DNA of 44,115 nucleotides from an uncultured Faecalibacterium sp. (GCA_934503275.1 CAKSVD010000016.1:1-44115); one strand, 5' to 3'; positions 32,909 to 41,822 are shown, counted from the first letter of the stretch. Program-made: numbers and translations. The notes: generated by a model from the sequence alone, not told the origin.

Positions 32909-34399
32909 TTGGAAAACGAAAAAAAGACCGGCGATAAATATTCCAAGCTTGCCGGCAATACTTTGATCTTTGCAATCTCCAGCTTTTCGTCTAAGCTGCT
33001 CACTTTGATCGTACAACCCTTTCTGACCTACGCTATGGCGGAGATCTCGGATCTGGGCCTGTCCAAGATCCTGAGCCAGTACGCCAACCTGCTCATCCCC
33101 TTTGTGTCTATGGGAATGTCCAACGCCATCATCCGCTTTGGTCTGGACAAGGGCAACAGCGAAAAGCAGGTGTTCACCAACGGCCTGCTCACCATTCTGG
33201 GCGGCTTCGGCATTCTGGTGCTGTGCTGGCCGGTCACCCAGTTTTTGCCGGATATGGCGCAGTACGGCCTGCTGATCTACATTTATGTGCTCATGAGCTG
33301 TCTGCGCACCCTGTGCACCCAGTTCGTGCGCAGCCGCCAGTGGAACAAGCTGGTGGCAGTGGACGGCGTGCTGTGCACCGTGGCCACCATGGCGTTCTAT
33401 GTGTTGTATCTGGTGGGCTTCAAGTGGGGCGCCAACGGCTACCTGCTGGCCATCATCAGCGGCGATCTGACCAGCGTGCTGTTTTTGCTGTTCACCGGTA
33501 AGCTGTGGAACTATGTGGAACTGAAGGGCATCAACAAAAAGCTGTGGCGGCAGATGCTCAACTTCTCGCTGCCCATGATCCCGGCGCAGATCAGCTTCTG
33601 GATCATCAACGCCTCCGACCTGTTCTTTGTGCGCGAGATGTGCGAGGGGCTGGACGGGCGCACCGGCAACGCATGGAGCGGCCTGCTTTCCACCGGCTAC
33701 TTCCTGCCCACCATCCTGACCACGCTGGGTCTGATCTTCTACGATGCATGGCAGCTTTCCGCCGTGACGGAGGAGGAGGAGCGCGCCCGGTTCTTTACCA
33801 AGATCTTCCGCACCTACTCCAGCGTGCTGTTCTGCTGCGCGGCGGGCATTATCTGGCTGTGCCGCCCGGTGATGCACGTCATGAAGTCCAACTATTATTA
33901 CGCATGGCACTTTGTGCCGTTCCTTGTGCTGGCTTCCACCTGCAGCTGCTTCAACCAGTTCATGAACAGCGTCTATGTGGTGACCAAAAAGTCTGACCGC
34001 AGCATGGTCACCATGATGGCGGGCGCCATCAGCAACTGCGTCATGAACTATTTCTTCATCAAGTTGTGGGGGCCTGTGGGCGCGACCTATGCGTCCTTCC
34101 TTGGCCTTGCGCTGGTGTTCACCCTGCGTGCGGTGGACGCCCGCCGCATGATCGGGATGCACGTCCACCCGGGGCGGGTGCTGGCAAACGCCGCCGCGCT
34201 GGTGTTTGAGGCCTTTGTGCTGCTGGCAGAGCCGCCGCTGTACGGGCTGTGGACGGGGCTGATCACGCTGGTTATCATCCTGTACAACTTTGCGGGCGTG
34301 TGGGCGATGGCGCGGGTGCTGCTGCCCCGCCTGCTGGGCCGCCGGGGCAAGGCGCTGGTAGCCGCCGTGGACGGCTGGCTGAAGCCGAAAAAGGCGTAA
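32909..34399 (+). CDS. Polysaccharide flippase (MOP/PST superfamily)
   Basis: 496 aa, TTG start behind GGAGGGAA. Twelve to fourteen hydrophobic helices. The opening 'LAGNTLIFAISSFSSKLLTLIVQPFLT' (two parts) and 'MGMSNAIIRFGLDKG' are typical of Wzx/RfbX-like lipid-linked oligosaccharide flippases. It probably moves a lipid-bound sugar unit across the membrane. No glycosyltransferase genes adjoin it, so the glycan is unknown. A strong terminator lies 24 bp after the stop. Confidence 0.9.
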   Translation: MENEKKTGDKYSKLAGNTLIFAISSFSSKLLTLIVQPFLTYAMAEISDLGLSKILSQYANLLIPFVSMGMSNAIIRFGLDKGNSEKQVFTNGLLTILGGFGILVLCWPVTQFLPDMAQYGLLIYIYVLMSCLRTLCTQFVRSRQWNKLVAVDGVLCTVATMAFYVLYLVGFKWGANGYLLAIISGDLTSVLFLLFTGKLWNYVELKGINKKLWRQMLNFSLPMIPAQISFWIINASDLFFVREMCEGLDGRTGNAWSGLLSTGYFLPTILTTLGLIFYDAWQLSAVTEEEERARFFTKIFRTYSSVLFCCAAGIIWLCRPVMHVMKSNYYYAWHFVPFLVLASTCSCFNQFMNSVYVVTKKSDRSMVTMMAGAISNCVMNYFFIKLWGPVGATYASFLGLALVFTLRAVDARRMIGMHVHPGRVLANAAALVFEAFVLLAEPPLYGLWTGLITLVIILYNFAGVWAMARVLLPRLLGRRGKALVAAVDGWLKPKKA

Positions 34400-34423
34400 A
34401 ACAGAAAATTTATTTGTGATTTC

Positions 34424-34466
34424 GGAATACCGGAGCGTCTGCGGACGCTCCGGTATTCCATTTTTA
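34424..34466 (+). terminator. Terminator of the flippase gene
   Basis: Perfect 16-bp stem GGAATACCGGAGCGTC / GACGCTCCGGTATTCC with TGCG loop, followed by ATTTTT. Confidence 0.92.
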
Positions 34467-34480
34467 CGGGGGGTAAAGAA

Positions 34481-34610
34481 GAACCCTCTCAGTCACGCCT
34501 TACGGCGTGCCAGCTCCCCCGAAGGGGGAGCTTTTTGCCATCTACCCGTCAGCACAAATAAAGCTCCCCCTTCGGGGGAGCTGGCGAACGGAGTGAGCCT
34601 GAGAGGGTTC
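34481..34610. repeat. MITE-like paired-hairpin repeat
   Basis: Terminal inverted repeats GAACCCTCTCAG (34481-34492) and CTGAGAGGGTTC (34599-34610) enclose two facing hairpins built on the same AGCTCCCCC / GGGGGAGCT stem (34512-34532 and 34562-34582). No ORF inside. The element resembles short palindromic repeats I associate with Faecalibacterium-type genomes. A further GC hairpin CTTCCCCCGG / CCGGGGGAAG follows at 34632-34651. Confidence 0.75.
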
Positions 34611-34776
34611 AGCCGTCCCCTTGAGGGCCGACTTCCCCCGGCCGGGGGAAGATGTCGCGTAGCGACAAAAGGGGGAGTGTGGCTGCGACCAACGGGAGCA
34701 GACGGAAGGGGTATCCTTCAGAAAACGTAAATTTTTACAATTTATGGAACTTGCTCAAGTTTTTTCCTTCTGCCGG

Positions 34777-34805
34777 TTGACGGCATCTCCCGGAATCCGT
34801 ATACT
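34777..34805 (+). promoter_or_regulatory. Promoter of the DUF1538/PII-like operon
   Basis: TTGACG (34777-34782), 17-bp spacer, TATACT (34800-34805), about 50 bp before the GTG start. Confidence 0.78.
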
Positions 34806-34855
34806 ATAAATATATCTTACACAAAAGTGTACAAACAGGATACAGACGAAAGGCG

Positions 34856-36406
34856 GTGGACATCATTCTCAGACGATCGCTCCCCAAGCTGCGGGAAAAG
34901 CTTTTGGAGGCGCTGCAGGCGGTGCTGCCCATTGTGGCCATTGTGCTGGTGCTCTGCTTCTCGGTAGCACCGGTATCGCCCAGCATCCTGCTGTGCTTTT
35001 TGCTGGGCGCTGCCATGATCGTGGTGGGCATCATGTTCTTTACTCTGGGCGCAGAGATGAGCATGACCCCCATGGGCGAGCGGGTGGGTGCAGTCATCAC
35101 CCGCAGCCGCAAGCTGCCCCTCATCCTCGTGCTCGGCTTTTTGCTGGGCTTCCTTATCACCATTTCGGAGCCGGACTTACAGGTGTTGGCAGATCAGGTG
35201 CCCTCCATCCCCAGCGGCACGCTGATCCTCTCGGTGGCGGCGGGCGTGGGCCTGTTTCTGGTCTTTGCCTTCCTGCGTATGCTTATCGGCATCGCACTGC
35301 CGAAGCTGCTGGTGCTGTTCTATGGGCTCATCTTTCTGCTGGCGGCCTTTGTGCCCAAGGAGTTTCTTGCCGTGGCGTTTGACTCCGGCGGCGTGACCAC
35401 CGGCCCCATGACCGTGCCCTTTATCATGGCGCTGGGCGTGGGCGTTTCCTCTATCCGAAGTGACCGCCACGCGGCAGACGACAGCTTTGGTCTGGTGGCC
35501 ATGTGCTCCATCGGCCCCATTCTGGCGGTGCTGACGCTGGGCATCGCGTTCCGCGCAGCGGACAGCACCTATATCCCGCCTGTTCTGCCCGAGGTGGCAG
35601 ACTCGGTGGAACTGTGGCAGCTGTTCCGGGAGGGTCTGCCCACCTATCTGGCCGAGATCGCCCGCTCACTGCTGCCCATCGTGCTGATGTTCGGTGCGTT
35701 TCAGCTGATCGCCCTGCGGTTGGACCGCCGCACACTGGGGCGCATCGGTGTGGGTCTTGTGTATACCTATATCGGCCTTGTACTCTTTCTGACCGGCGCA
35801 AACGTGGGCTTTATGCCCGCCGGTAACTATCTGGGACAGGTGCTGGCCGGCAGCGGGATGCGCTGGGCGCTCATCCCCATCGGGATGCTCATCGGCTACT
35901 TCATCGTCAAGGCCGAGCCTGCGGTCTATGTGCTGAACAAGCAGGTAGAAGAGGTGACCGACGGCGCTATCTCGGCACAGGCCATGGGTCTGGCGCTTTC
36001 CGCAGGCGTGTCCATCTCGGTGGGTCTTGCCATGGTGCGGGTGCTGACCGGCATCTCCATCCTGTGGTTCCTTGTGCCGGGCTATGTGTTCGCCATCAGC
36101 ATCTCCTTTGTGGTGCCCAAGCTGTTCACCGCCATCGCATTCGACGCGGGCGGCGTGGCCTCCGGCCCTATGACCGCCACCTTCCTGCTGCCGCTGGCGC
36201 AGGGTGCCTGCGTGGCGGTGGGCGGCAATATCGTCACCGATGCCTTCGGCGTGGTAGCCATGGTCGCCATGACTCCGCTCATCACCGTGCAGATGATGGG
36301 TCTGGTGGCACAGCTGCGCACCCGCAAGGCACGGACGGCGCAGCCCGCTGCGGTGCTTGCTGCCGTGTTTGCAGACCTGCCGGATGACGCCATCATTGAG
36401 CTGTAA
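34856..36406 (+). CDS. DUF1538 integral membrane protein, likely transporter
   Basis: 516 aa, GTG start. About 12 to 14 membrane helices in two similar halves; each half has the DUF1538 pattern of a Gly-rich loop 'FDSGGVTTGPMTVPF' (about residue 180) and 'FDAGGVASGPMTATF' (about residue 430). The internal repeat suggests an inverted or tandem two-domain transporter. Substrate not established. The next gene, 12 bp downstream, is a PII-like sensor, which suggests control of transport by a nucleotide or metabolite. Confidence 0.88.
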   Translation: MDIILRRSLPKLREKLLEALQAVLPIVAIVLVLCFSVAPVSPSILLCFLLGAAMIVVGIMFFTLGAEMSMTPMGERVGAVITRSRKLPLILVLGFLLGFLITISEPDLQVLADQVPSIPSGTLILSVAAGVGLFLVFAFLRMLIGIALPKLLVLFYGLIFLLAAFVPKEFLAVAFDSGGVTTGPMTVPFIMALGVGVSSIRSDRHAADDSFGLVAMCSIGPILAVLTLGIAFRAADSTYIPPVLPEVADSVELWQLFREGLPTYLAEIARSLLPIVLMFGAFQLIALRLDRRTLGRIGVGLVYTYIGLVLFLTGANVGFMPAGNYLGQVLAGSGMRWALIPIGMLIGYFIVKAEPAVYVLNKQVEEVTDGAISAQAMGLALSAGVSISVGLAMVRVLTGISILWFLVPGYVFAISISFVVPKLFTAIAFDAGGVASGPMTATFLLPLAQGACVAVGGNIVTDAFGVVAMVAMTPLITVQMMGLVAQLRTRKARTAQPAAVLAAVFADLPDDAIIEL

Positions 36407-36418
36407 AGGAGGCAAAAC

Positions 36419-37117
36419 GTGAGCAGTTTGTTTTTGATGATCACCATCACCGACCGCCGCTCTACCGACGGCTTTTTGCAGCTGTACAAAAGCCACGGCG
36501 TAACGGTAAGTATGCGCACCGTGGGCTCCGGCACGGCGGTGCAGGAGACGCTTTCCACCCTTGGGCTGGAAAAGACTGAAAAGGCGGTGCTGCTGGCCGT
36601 GGTAACGGCAGAAAGCTGGCAGAAGATCCAGAAGGATCTGCGCCGCAAAATGCAGATCGATGTGCCGGGCACCGGCATTGCGTTCATTGTGCCGCTGAGC
36701 AGCATCGGCGGCAAACGGGCGCTGATGTTCCTTACCGAGCACCAGCCCCTTACATGGAAGGAGGAAAGCACCTTGAAGGATACCCGCTATGAACTGCTGC
36801 TGGTGGTGGCAAATCAGGGCTACACCGGCTCCATTATGGACGCTGCCCGCACCGCCGGTGCAGGCGGCGGCACGGTGATCCACGCAAAGGGCACCGGCAT
36901 GGAGGGTGCAGCTGCTTTTCTGGGCGTGGAACTGGTGAACGAAAAGGAACTGGTGCTTATCGTCAGCCGCACCAGCCAGAAAAACACCATCATGAAGGCC
37001 ATTATGGAGGGGGCAAACCCCAAGGCGGGCGCCATCGTGTTCTCGCTGCCGGTGACCGATACCGCCGGTCTGCGGCTGATGGAAGAGGACGAAGCCCAGT
37101 CGGAAGCTGCCCTGTGA
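36419..37117 (+). CDS. Tandem PII-like regulatory protein
   Basis: 232 aa, GTG start after AAAGGAGG. Two successive PII-like domains of about 110 residues. The first shows 'GSGTAVQETLSTLGLEKTEKAV' (two segments), the second 'AAGAGGGTVIHAKGTGMEGA' type block (about residues 140-158) as in the nitrogen regulatory PII fold. Classic PII carries Tyr 51 in the T-loop; this is not evident here. Single-chain duplication is unusual, as PII normally is one domain forming trimers. It directly follows the DUF1538 gene and probably gates it. Confidence 0.75.
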   Translation: MSSLFLMITITDRRSTDGFLQLYKSHGVTVSMRTVGSGTAVQETLSTLGLEKTEKAVLLAVVTAESWQKIQKDLRRKMQIDVPGTGIAFIVPLSSIGGKRALMFLTEHQPLTWKEESTLKDTRYELLLVVANQGYTGSIMDAARTAGAGGGTVIHAKGTGMEGAAAFLGVELVNEKELVLIVSRTSQKNTIMKAIMEGANPKAGAIVFSLPVTDTAGLRLMEEDEAQSEAAL

Positions 37118-37137
37118 CCCCTTAAAAATCGATCCCG

Positions 37138-37182
37138 ATATCCGCATTTATCGCCGAAGGCTTGATAAATGCGGATATTTTC
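37138..37182 (+). terminator. Terminator with an embedded promoter
   Basis: Perfect 15-bp stem (ATATCCGCATTTATC / GATAAATGCGGATAT) with an 11-nt loop and TTTC tail. Confidence 0.75.
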
Positions 37183-37190
37183 GCTATCAT
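37162..37190 (+). promoter_or_regulatory. Promoter of the YitT-family gene
   Basis: TTGATA (37162-37167), inside the terminator's right arm, 17-bp spacer, TATCAT (37185-37190). Confidence 0.6.
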
Positions 37191-37229
37191 AGTAGAAGAA
37201 GCTTCAACTATAAATAAAGGAAGATGAAG

Positions 37230-38108
37230 ATGACGCAATTAACACACAAGCAACAGCAGCTCTTCAACGCACTGTCCATCGTGGTGGGCAACGCGATGTA
37301 TGCGCTGACTGTGGTATTATTTCTGATGCCCTCCGGCCTGATCACCGGCGGCGCCACCGGTATCGCACTGGCTTTCAACAAGGTCACCGGACTGCCAGTG
37401 TCCGCAGTGCTGTTCGTGGTCAACGTGGTCATGCTGCTGCTGGGCTGGTGGGTGCTGGGAAGCCGCTTTGCCCTGAACACCATGGCAAGCACGGTGCTCA
37501 GTCCCTTTTTTATGGCGCTGTGGGAGCACTTATTGGGCAATCTTGTGCTGACCGATGATCTGGTGCTGAACACCGTATTCGCAGGCTTTGGCATCGGTAT
37601 CTCGCTGGGCATCACCATTCGCGCCGGTGCTTCCACCGGCGGCATGGATATCCCCCCGCTGGTGCTGAACAAGTGGTTCCACCTGCCGGTGTCCAGCACC
37701 ATGATGACCTTCGACTTTATCATTCTGGCGGCGCAGGCGGCGTTCAGCCCGGTGCGGCAGTCCCTGTACGGCGTGGTGATGGCCATCATCTACACGGTCG
37801 TGCTGGACAAGGTGCTCATGCTGGGCACCACCCGCACCGAGGTAAAGATCATCAGCGCCAAGTCTGACGAGATCTGCGCCGCTATTTTTGCGCAGCTGGA
37901 CCGCGGCGTGACCATCCTGCACGGCGAAGGCGGCTACCTGCGGGAGCCGGAGTCGGTGCTGCTGAGCGTGGTCTCCAACCGGCAGCTGCCAAGGCTGGAA
38001 AAGCTGGCGCACACCATCGACCCCACCTGCTTTATGATCGTGAGCCACGTTACCGAGGTAAGCGGGCGCGGCTTCTCGCTGGAAAAGGACTATCAGGCGG
38101 AGGAGTAA
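37230..38108 (+). CDS. YitT-family membrane protein (DUF161 + DUF2179)
   Basis: 292 aa from the ATG at 37230 (AAGGAA seven bases upstream); an ATG at 37224 is the alternative. Five to six membrane helices at about residues 10-190, including 'IGISLGITIRAGASTGGMDI' typical of the DUF161 half. The C-terminal DUF2179 domain (about 205-285) carries 'LDRGVTILHGEGGY' and 'FMIVSHVTEVSGRGF'. Function is not settled in this family. Stands alone between the promoter at 37162 and the next promoter at 38128. Confidence 0.92.
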   Translation: MTQLTHKQQQLFNALSIVVGNAMYALTVVLFLMPSGLITGGATGIALAFNKVTGLPVSAVLFVVNVVMLLLGWWVLGSRFALNTMASTVLSPFFMALWEHLLGNLVLTDDLVLNTVFAGFGIGISLGITIRAGASTGGMDIPPLVLNKWFHLPVSSTMMTFDFIILAAQAAFSPVRQSLYGVVMAIIYTVVLDKVLMLGTTRTEVKIISAKSDEICAAIFAQLDRGVTILHGEGGYLREPESVLLSVVSNRQLPRLEKLAHTIDPTCFMIVSHVTEVSGRGFSLEKDYQAEE

Positions 38109-38127
38109 GCGGATTTCCCCAAGGCTC

Positions 38128-38157
38128 TTGCAAAACTGCCCCGGTTTGGGGTATAGT
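38128..38157 (+). promoter_or_regulatory. Promoter of the DUF1858 operon
   Basis: TTGCAA (38128-38133), 18-bp spacer, TATAGT (38152-38157). A TATACT further down (38174-38179) could be an alternative -10. Confidence 0.5.
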
Positions 38158-38213
38158 ATAGAGGAACAGTAGGTTATACTGCATCTCACCCAAAACAGAA
38201 AGGAAAAGCTATC

Positions 38214-38468
38214 ATGTTTGATATTTTCAATATGCTCAAAAAAGAGGCACACACCGCACCCAAGCAGGTGACCCGCGATACCATTATCGGCGACATTCTG
38301 GATATGGACCAGACCACCGCACCCTACTTTATGGAGATCGGGATGCACTGTCTGGGCTGCCCGGCTTCCCGCGGGGAGACCATCGCGGAAGCGTGCGAAG
38401 TGCACGGCGTGAACTGCGACGAGCTGCTGGAGAAGCTGAACACCCATCTGGCAGCCAAGAAGGCCTGA
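38214..38468 (+). CDS. DUF1858-domain protein
   Basis: 84 aa. The DUF1858 domain covers residues 20-80 ('DTIIGDILDMDQTTAPYF', 'GMHCLGCPASRGETIAEAC'), with the C-x-x-C pair CLGC near residue 45 that is typical and may bind a metal, an iron-sulfur cluster or act in redox. RBS AAAGGAAAAG. It ends immediately before the trmK GTG start (no space). Confidence 0.9.
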   Translation: MFDIFNMLKKEAHTAPKQVTRDTIIGDILDMDQTTAPYFMEIGMHCLGCPASRGETIAEACEVHGVNCDELLEKLNTHLAAKKA

Positions 38469-39128
38469 GTGCTGCCCACACTGGATGCGCGTCTGACCGC
38501 AGCGGCAGAACTGGTGCGCCCGGGACAGCCGGTGGCAGATATCGGCTGTGACCATGGCAAGCTGACGGCGGTGCTGGCGGCTTCGGGCAGGTACCCGAAG
38601 GTCATCGGGGCAGACCTGCGCCCCGGCCCGCTGGCCAAGGCAAAACAGACGCTGGAAAATGCAGGTTGTCTGGACCGCGCTGAGCTTCGGCTCGGCGACG
38701 GTCTTTCTGTGTTGTCTGCCGGGGAGGTGGGCAGCATCGTGCTGGCGGGCGTGTCGGCGCAGACCACATGGGAGATCATTGAGAAAGCGCCGTGGGTGTC
38801 CGCTGTGGGCGGGCCGCGCCTTATCATGGTGCCCGCCACCCGGCACAGCGAGCTGCGCCGCTGGCTGTGGCAGCACGGCTTTGCCCTTGTGGCCGACCGC
38901 CCGGTGCAGGCCGCAGGCCGCTGGTATGCGGTGATGGCGGCAGAGTACACCGGCGAGGTGACCGAGCCCACCTTTACCCGGTGCCTGTTGGGGGATACCG
39001 GCCGCTGGCCGGAGGGCGCGGGCTACGCCGCATGGCAGCGGGCAAAGCTGCCCCGGATGCGGCTGGGCGTGCCGGACGGCAGTGCGCTTGCCGCAGAGAT
39101 GGACGCCATTTTGAAAGAGGGAAACTGA
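38469..39128 (+). CDS. trmK: tRNA (adenine22-N1)-methyltransferase
   Basis: 219 aa with GTG start directly after the preceding stop. The SAM-binding motif I is 'VADIGCDHGKLTAVL' (about residues 22-36), followed by 'VIGADLRPGPLAKAKQT' and the catalytic-region 'IVLAGVSA' in place of the usual GMGG motif. Family TrmK/YqfN methylates A22 in the D-loop of tRNA. It lies directly before a nif3-like gene, the order found in many Firmicutes (trmK-yqfO). Confidence 0.9.
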   Translation: MLPTLDARLTAAAELVRPGQPVADIGCDHGKLTAVLAASGRYPKVIGADLRPGPLAKAKQTLENAGCLDRAELRLGDGLSVLSAGEVGSIVLAGVSAQTTWEIIEKAPWVSAVGGPRLIMVPATRHSELRRWLWQHGFALVADRPVQAAGRWYAVMAAEYTGEVTEPTFTRCLLGDTGRWPEGAGYAAWQRAKLPRMRLGVPDGSALAAEMDAILKEGN

Positions 39129-39129
39129 A

Positions 39130-39906
39130 ATGACCACGGTACAGCAGGTATACGAAGTAATGCAGCGGCTTGCCCCGCCGGAGCTGGCAGAGCACTGGGA
39201 TAACCCCGGCCTGCTGGTGGACTGCGGCGGTGATGTGCGCCGGGTGCTGGTGACGCTGGACATCACCCCGAAGGTGGTGGCAGAGGCTGTGGCAAAGCAG
39301 TGCACGGTCATTGTAGCGCACCACCCGGTCATCTTTGACCCGCTCAAGCGGCTGTGCCCCGCCGATGTGCCCTATCAGCTGGTACAGGCGGGCATTTCCG
39401 CCATCTGTATGCACACCAATCTGGATGCCGCCGAGGGCGGGGTGAATGATGTGCTGGCCGACCTTTTCGGCATCCGGCAGCGCACCGCCTTTGCAGACGG
39501 CTGCGGCCGGGTAGGGGAAATCGACCCCATTACCGTGCCGGAACTGGCCGCACTGGCGCAGCAAAAGCTGGCGGCGCTGTGCAACGCGCCGGACACCGGC
39601 GCAGCGGTGCAGGTGAAGTTTGCAGATGCCGGAAAGCCGGTGCACCGGCTGGCGGTCATCAGCGGCGCGGGCGGCAGTCTGTTTGCCGAGGCCATCGCCG
39701 AGGGCGCGGACTGTCTGCTGACCGGCGAAGCCAACCACCACCATGCGCTGGATGCCAAGCGGCTGGGGCTGTCCCTCATTGCGGCGGGGCATTACGCTAC
39801 CGAGTTTCCGGTGACCGCCGCCGTAGCGGCTGCCCTGCGCACCGCCCTGCCGGAGGTGGAGGTGCTGGTAAGCGCCGAGAACCGCGACCCTTATACTTAT
39901 TTATAA
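39130..39906 (+). CDS. Nif3-like dinuclear metal-centre protein (YqfO family)
   Basis: 258 aa, the short form without the inserted PII-like domain. Metal ligands: 'EHWDNPGLL' (about 18-26), 'VAHHPVIFDPLK' with the HH pair near 60, 'HTNLDAAEGGVND' near 95, and C-terminal 'GEANHHHALDAK' and 'GHYATE'. The family forms hexamers with paired metals; GTP cyclohydrolase-like activity has been suggested but the role is not settled. ATG at 39130 is one base after the trmK stop. Confidence 0.93.
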   Translation: MTTVQQVYEVMQRLAPPELAEHWDNPGLLVDCGGDVRRVLVTLDITPKVVAEAVAKQCTVIVAHHPVIFDPLKRLCPADVPYQLVQAGISAICMHTNLDAAEGGVNDVLADLFGIRQRTAFADGCGRVGEIDPITVPELAALAQQKLAALCNAPDTGAAVQVKFADAGKPVHRLAVISGAGGSLFAEAIAEGADCLLTGEANHHHALDAKRLGLSLIAAGHYATEFPVTAAVAAALRTALPEVEVLVSAENRDPYTYL

Positions 39907-39922
39907 AGAACAATGAAACCGT

Positions 39923-39954
39923 AAGTCAGAAAAATCCCCGGATTTTTCTGACTT
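39923..39954 (+). other. Perfect hairpin between nif3-like gene and rqcH
   Basis: AAGTCAGAAAAATC / GATTTTTCTGACTT, a 14-bp AT-rich stem with CCCG loop. The tail (ATAATTCT) is not a clear T tract; it may be a weak terminator or attenuator. Confidence 0.5.
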
Positions 39955-39988
39955 ATAATTCTATAGAACAACGAACGAGGTAACATTT

Positions 39989-41743
39989 ATGGCACTGGAT
40001 GCCGCGACACTGGCGCTGACGGCAGCGGAACTGAAAGCCACCCTGACCGATGCCAAGATCGCAAAAATTTTTGAACCGACCCGGGATGAACTGGTCATCA
40101 CCCTGCGCACCCGCACCGATACCTACGCGCTGCTGCTGTCTGCCCGCAGCGGCTCTGCCCGGGTGTGCCTGACCGAGGAGACCTTTGAAAACCCTGAAAC
40201 GCCGCCCTCCTTCTGTATGCTCATGCGCAAGCACCTGACCGGCGGCAGACTGCTGGACGTGCACATGGAACCGGGCGACCGCATCGTCTACTTTGATTTT
40301 CAGTGCACCAACGAGATGGGCGACCTTGTGCGCAACACCCTGTGCGCCGAACTGATGGGGCGCTACTCCAACCTTGTACTGGTGCAGAGCGGCAAAATCA
40401 TCGACGCCCTCAAGCGGGTGGATTTTGAGGACAGCGACGTCCGGCAGCTGCTGCCGGGCTTGCCCTACACCACACCCCCCAAGCCTGCCCGTCCGGATTT
40501 TCTGCTGGTGAGCAGCGCGTCCATCGTGGCAGCAGCCTGTCAGCGGGAGTTGCCGGTGGCAGATGCGTTGAACAAGACGGTGGCCGGCGTAGGGCCGGTG
40601 GTCTGCCGGGAGGCGGCATGGCGCGCCTTTGACGGTGAGCACCTGCCCGCCAACGAGTTGACCGATGCCCAGAAGCGCAGCCTGATGGCGGCGATCGACG
40701 AACTGAAGGAACTGCACGCGCAGGGCGGCTGTCCGTGCAGCGTCACCGCGCCGGACGGCAAGCCGGTGGAGTATACCTTCTTCCGCCCGCAGCAGTACGG
40801 CGAGCAGTACACCATCCGGGAGTGGCCGTCCTTCAACGCAATGCTGGAGGGCTACTACGCCGAGAAGGACCGCGCCGAGCGGCTGCGCACCAAGAGCAAG
40901 GAACTGCACAAAGCGGTGCACAATATGTACGACCGCGCCCTGCGCAAGCAGGCTGCCCGGCAGGAGGAACTTGCCGCCAGCGGCAAAAGCGAAAAGCTGC
41001 GCCTGTACGGCGAACTGCTGTCTGCCAACCTCTATCTGGCACAAAAGGGCATGAAGAGCCTGACCGTGCCCAACTGGTACGACGAGGGCAAAGAAGTGGC
41101 CATCCCGCTGGACCTGCGGTTCAGCCCCAGCCAGAACGCCCAGAACTTCTTTAAGAACTACAAAAAGAAGCAGACCGCCGCCCGGATGCTGGTAGACCTG
41201 CTGGCCGAGGGCGAAAAGGAGATCGCTTATCTGGAAACGGTGCTCTACGAGGTGGAAAGCGCCTCCGGCGAAGCTGCGCTGAACGAGATCCGCATGGAAC
41301 TGAAAAATCAGGGCTACCTGAAATACTACAAGCAGCGGGACAAAAAGCAGAAGCCTGCGGACTTTCTGCGCTATACCTCCAGCGACGGCTTTGAGATCCT
41401 GGTGGGCCGCAACAACGCCCAGAACGACAAGCTTACCCTGCACACCGCCCGGGGCAAGGATCTGTGGTTCCATGTGCAGAAAGCGCCCGGCAGCCATGTT
41501 GTGGTCATGAGCCGGGGCGAGGACATCCCGGACACCACCAAGCAGGAGGCGGCGGAGTTGGCGGTCATCCATTCCAGCGCCTACAAGGCGGGCACCGGCG
41601 CCAAGGTGGCGGTGGACACCACCGAGGTGAAGAACATCTGGAAAGCCAGCGGCGCCAAGCCCGGCATGGTGCTATACGAGGTATACACCACCGTCTACAT
41701 CACCCCGCGCGAGGGGCTGGAGGAGCAGCTGAAGAAGAAATGA
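39989..41743 (+). CDS. rqcH: Rqc2 homologue RqcH (NFACT family ribosome quality control)
   Basis: 584 aa, normal for bacterial RqcH. NFACT-N domain at about 1-180, helix-hairpin-helix around 180-270, a long coiled coil at about 285-430, and the NFACT-R (DUF814) domain with 'DGFEILVGRNNAQND', 'DLWFHVQKAPGSHVV' near residues 470-510. The protein binds stalled 50S subunits with peptidyl-tRNA and adds alanine tails that mark the nascent chain for degradation. Older annotations call it a fibronectin-binding protein. RBS GAGG. Confidence 0.95.
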   Translation: MALDAATLALTAAELKATLTDAKIAKIFEPTRDELVITLRTRTDTYALLLSARSGSARVCLTEETFENPETPPSFCMLMRKHLTGGRLLDVHMEPGDRIVYFDFQCTNEMGDLVRNTLCAELMGRYSNLVLVQSGKIIDALKRVDFEDSDVRQLLPGLPYTTPPKPARPDFLLVSSASIVAAACQRELPVADALNKTVAGVGPVVCREAAWRAFDGEHLPANELTDAQKRSLMAAIDELKELHAQGGCPCSVTAPDGKPVEYTFFRPQQYGEQYTIREWPSFNAMLEGYYAEKDRAERLRTKSKELHKAVHNMYDRALRKQAARQEELAASGKSEKLRLYGELLSANLYLAQKGMKSLTVPNWYDEGKEVAIPLDLRFSPSQNAQNFFKNYKKKQTAARMLVDLLAEGEKEIAYLETVLYEVESASGEAALNEIRMELKNQGYLKYYKQRDKKQKPADFLRYTSSDGFEILVGRNNAQNDKLTLHTARGKDLWFHVQKAPGSHVVVMSRGEDIPDTTKQEAAELAVIHSSAYKAGTGAKVAVDTTEVKNIWKASGAKPGMVLYEVYTTVYITPREGLEEQLKKK

Positions 41744-41769
41744 TCTGAACCGCGCATCTTCATAGGTAT

Positions 41770-41822
41770 AGCCCCCGCCTTTCCCGTCCATACTGATGCT
41801 GCAAAGGGGAGCGGGGGAGTTT
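41770..41822 (+). terminator. Probable terminator of rqcH
   Basis: CCCCCGC pairs with GCGGGGG, and inner CTTTCCC with GGGGAG-type bases imperfectly, followed by AGTTTTCC. Quality is moderate. Confidence 0.5.

Noticed and set aside
34481..34651. Possible CRISPR array in the GC-rich repeats
   Set aside because: The repeats are inverted, only two to three units, without regular spacers, and no cas genes are present in the window.
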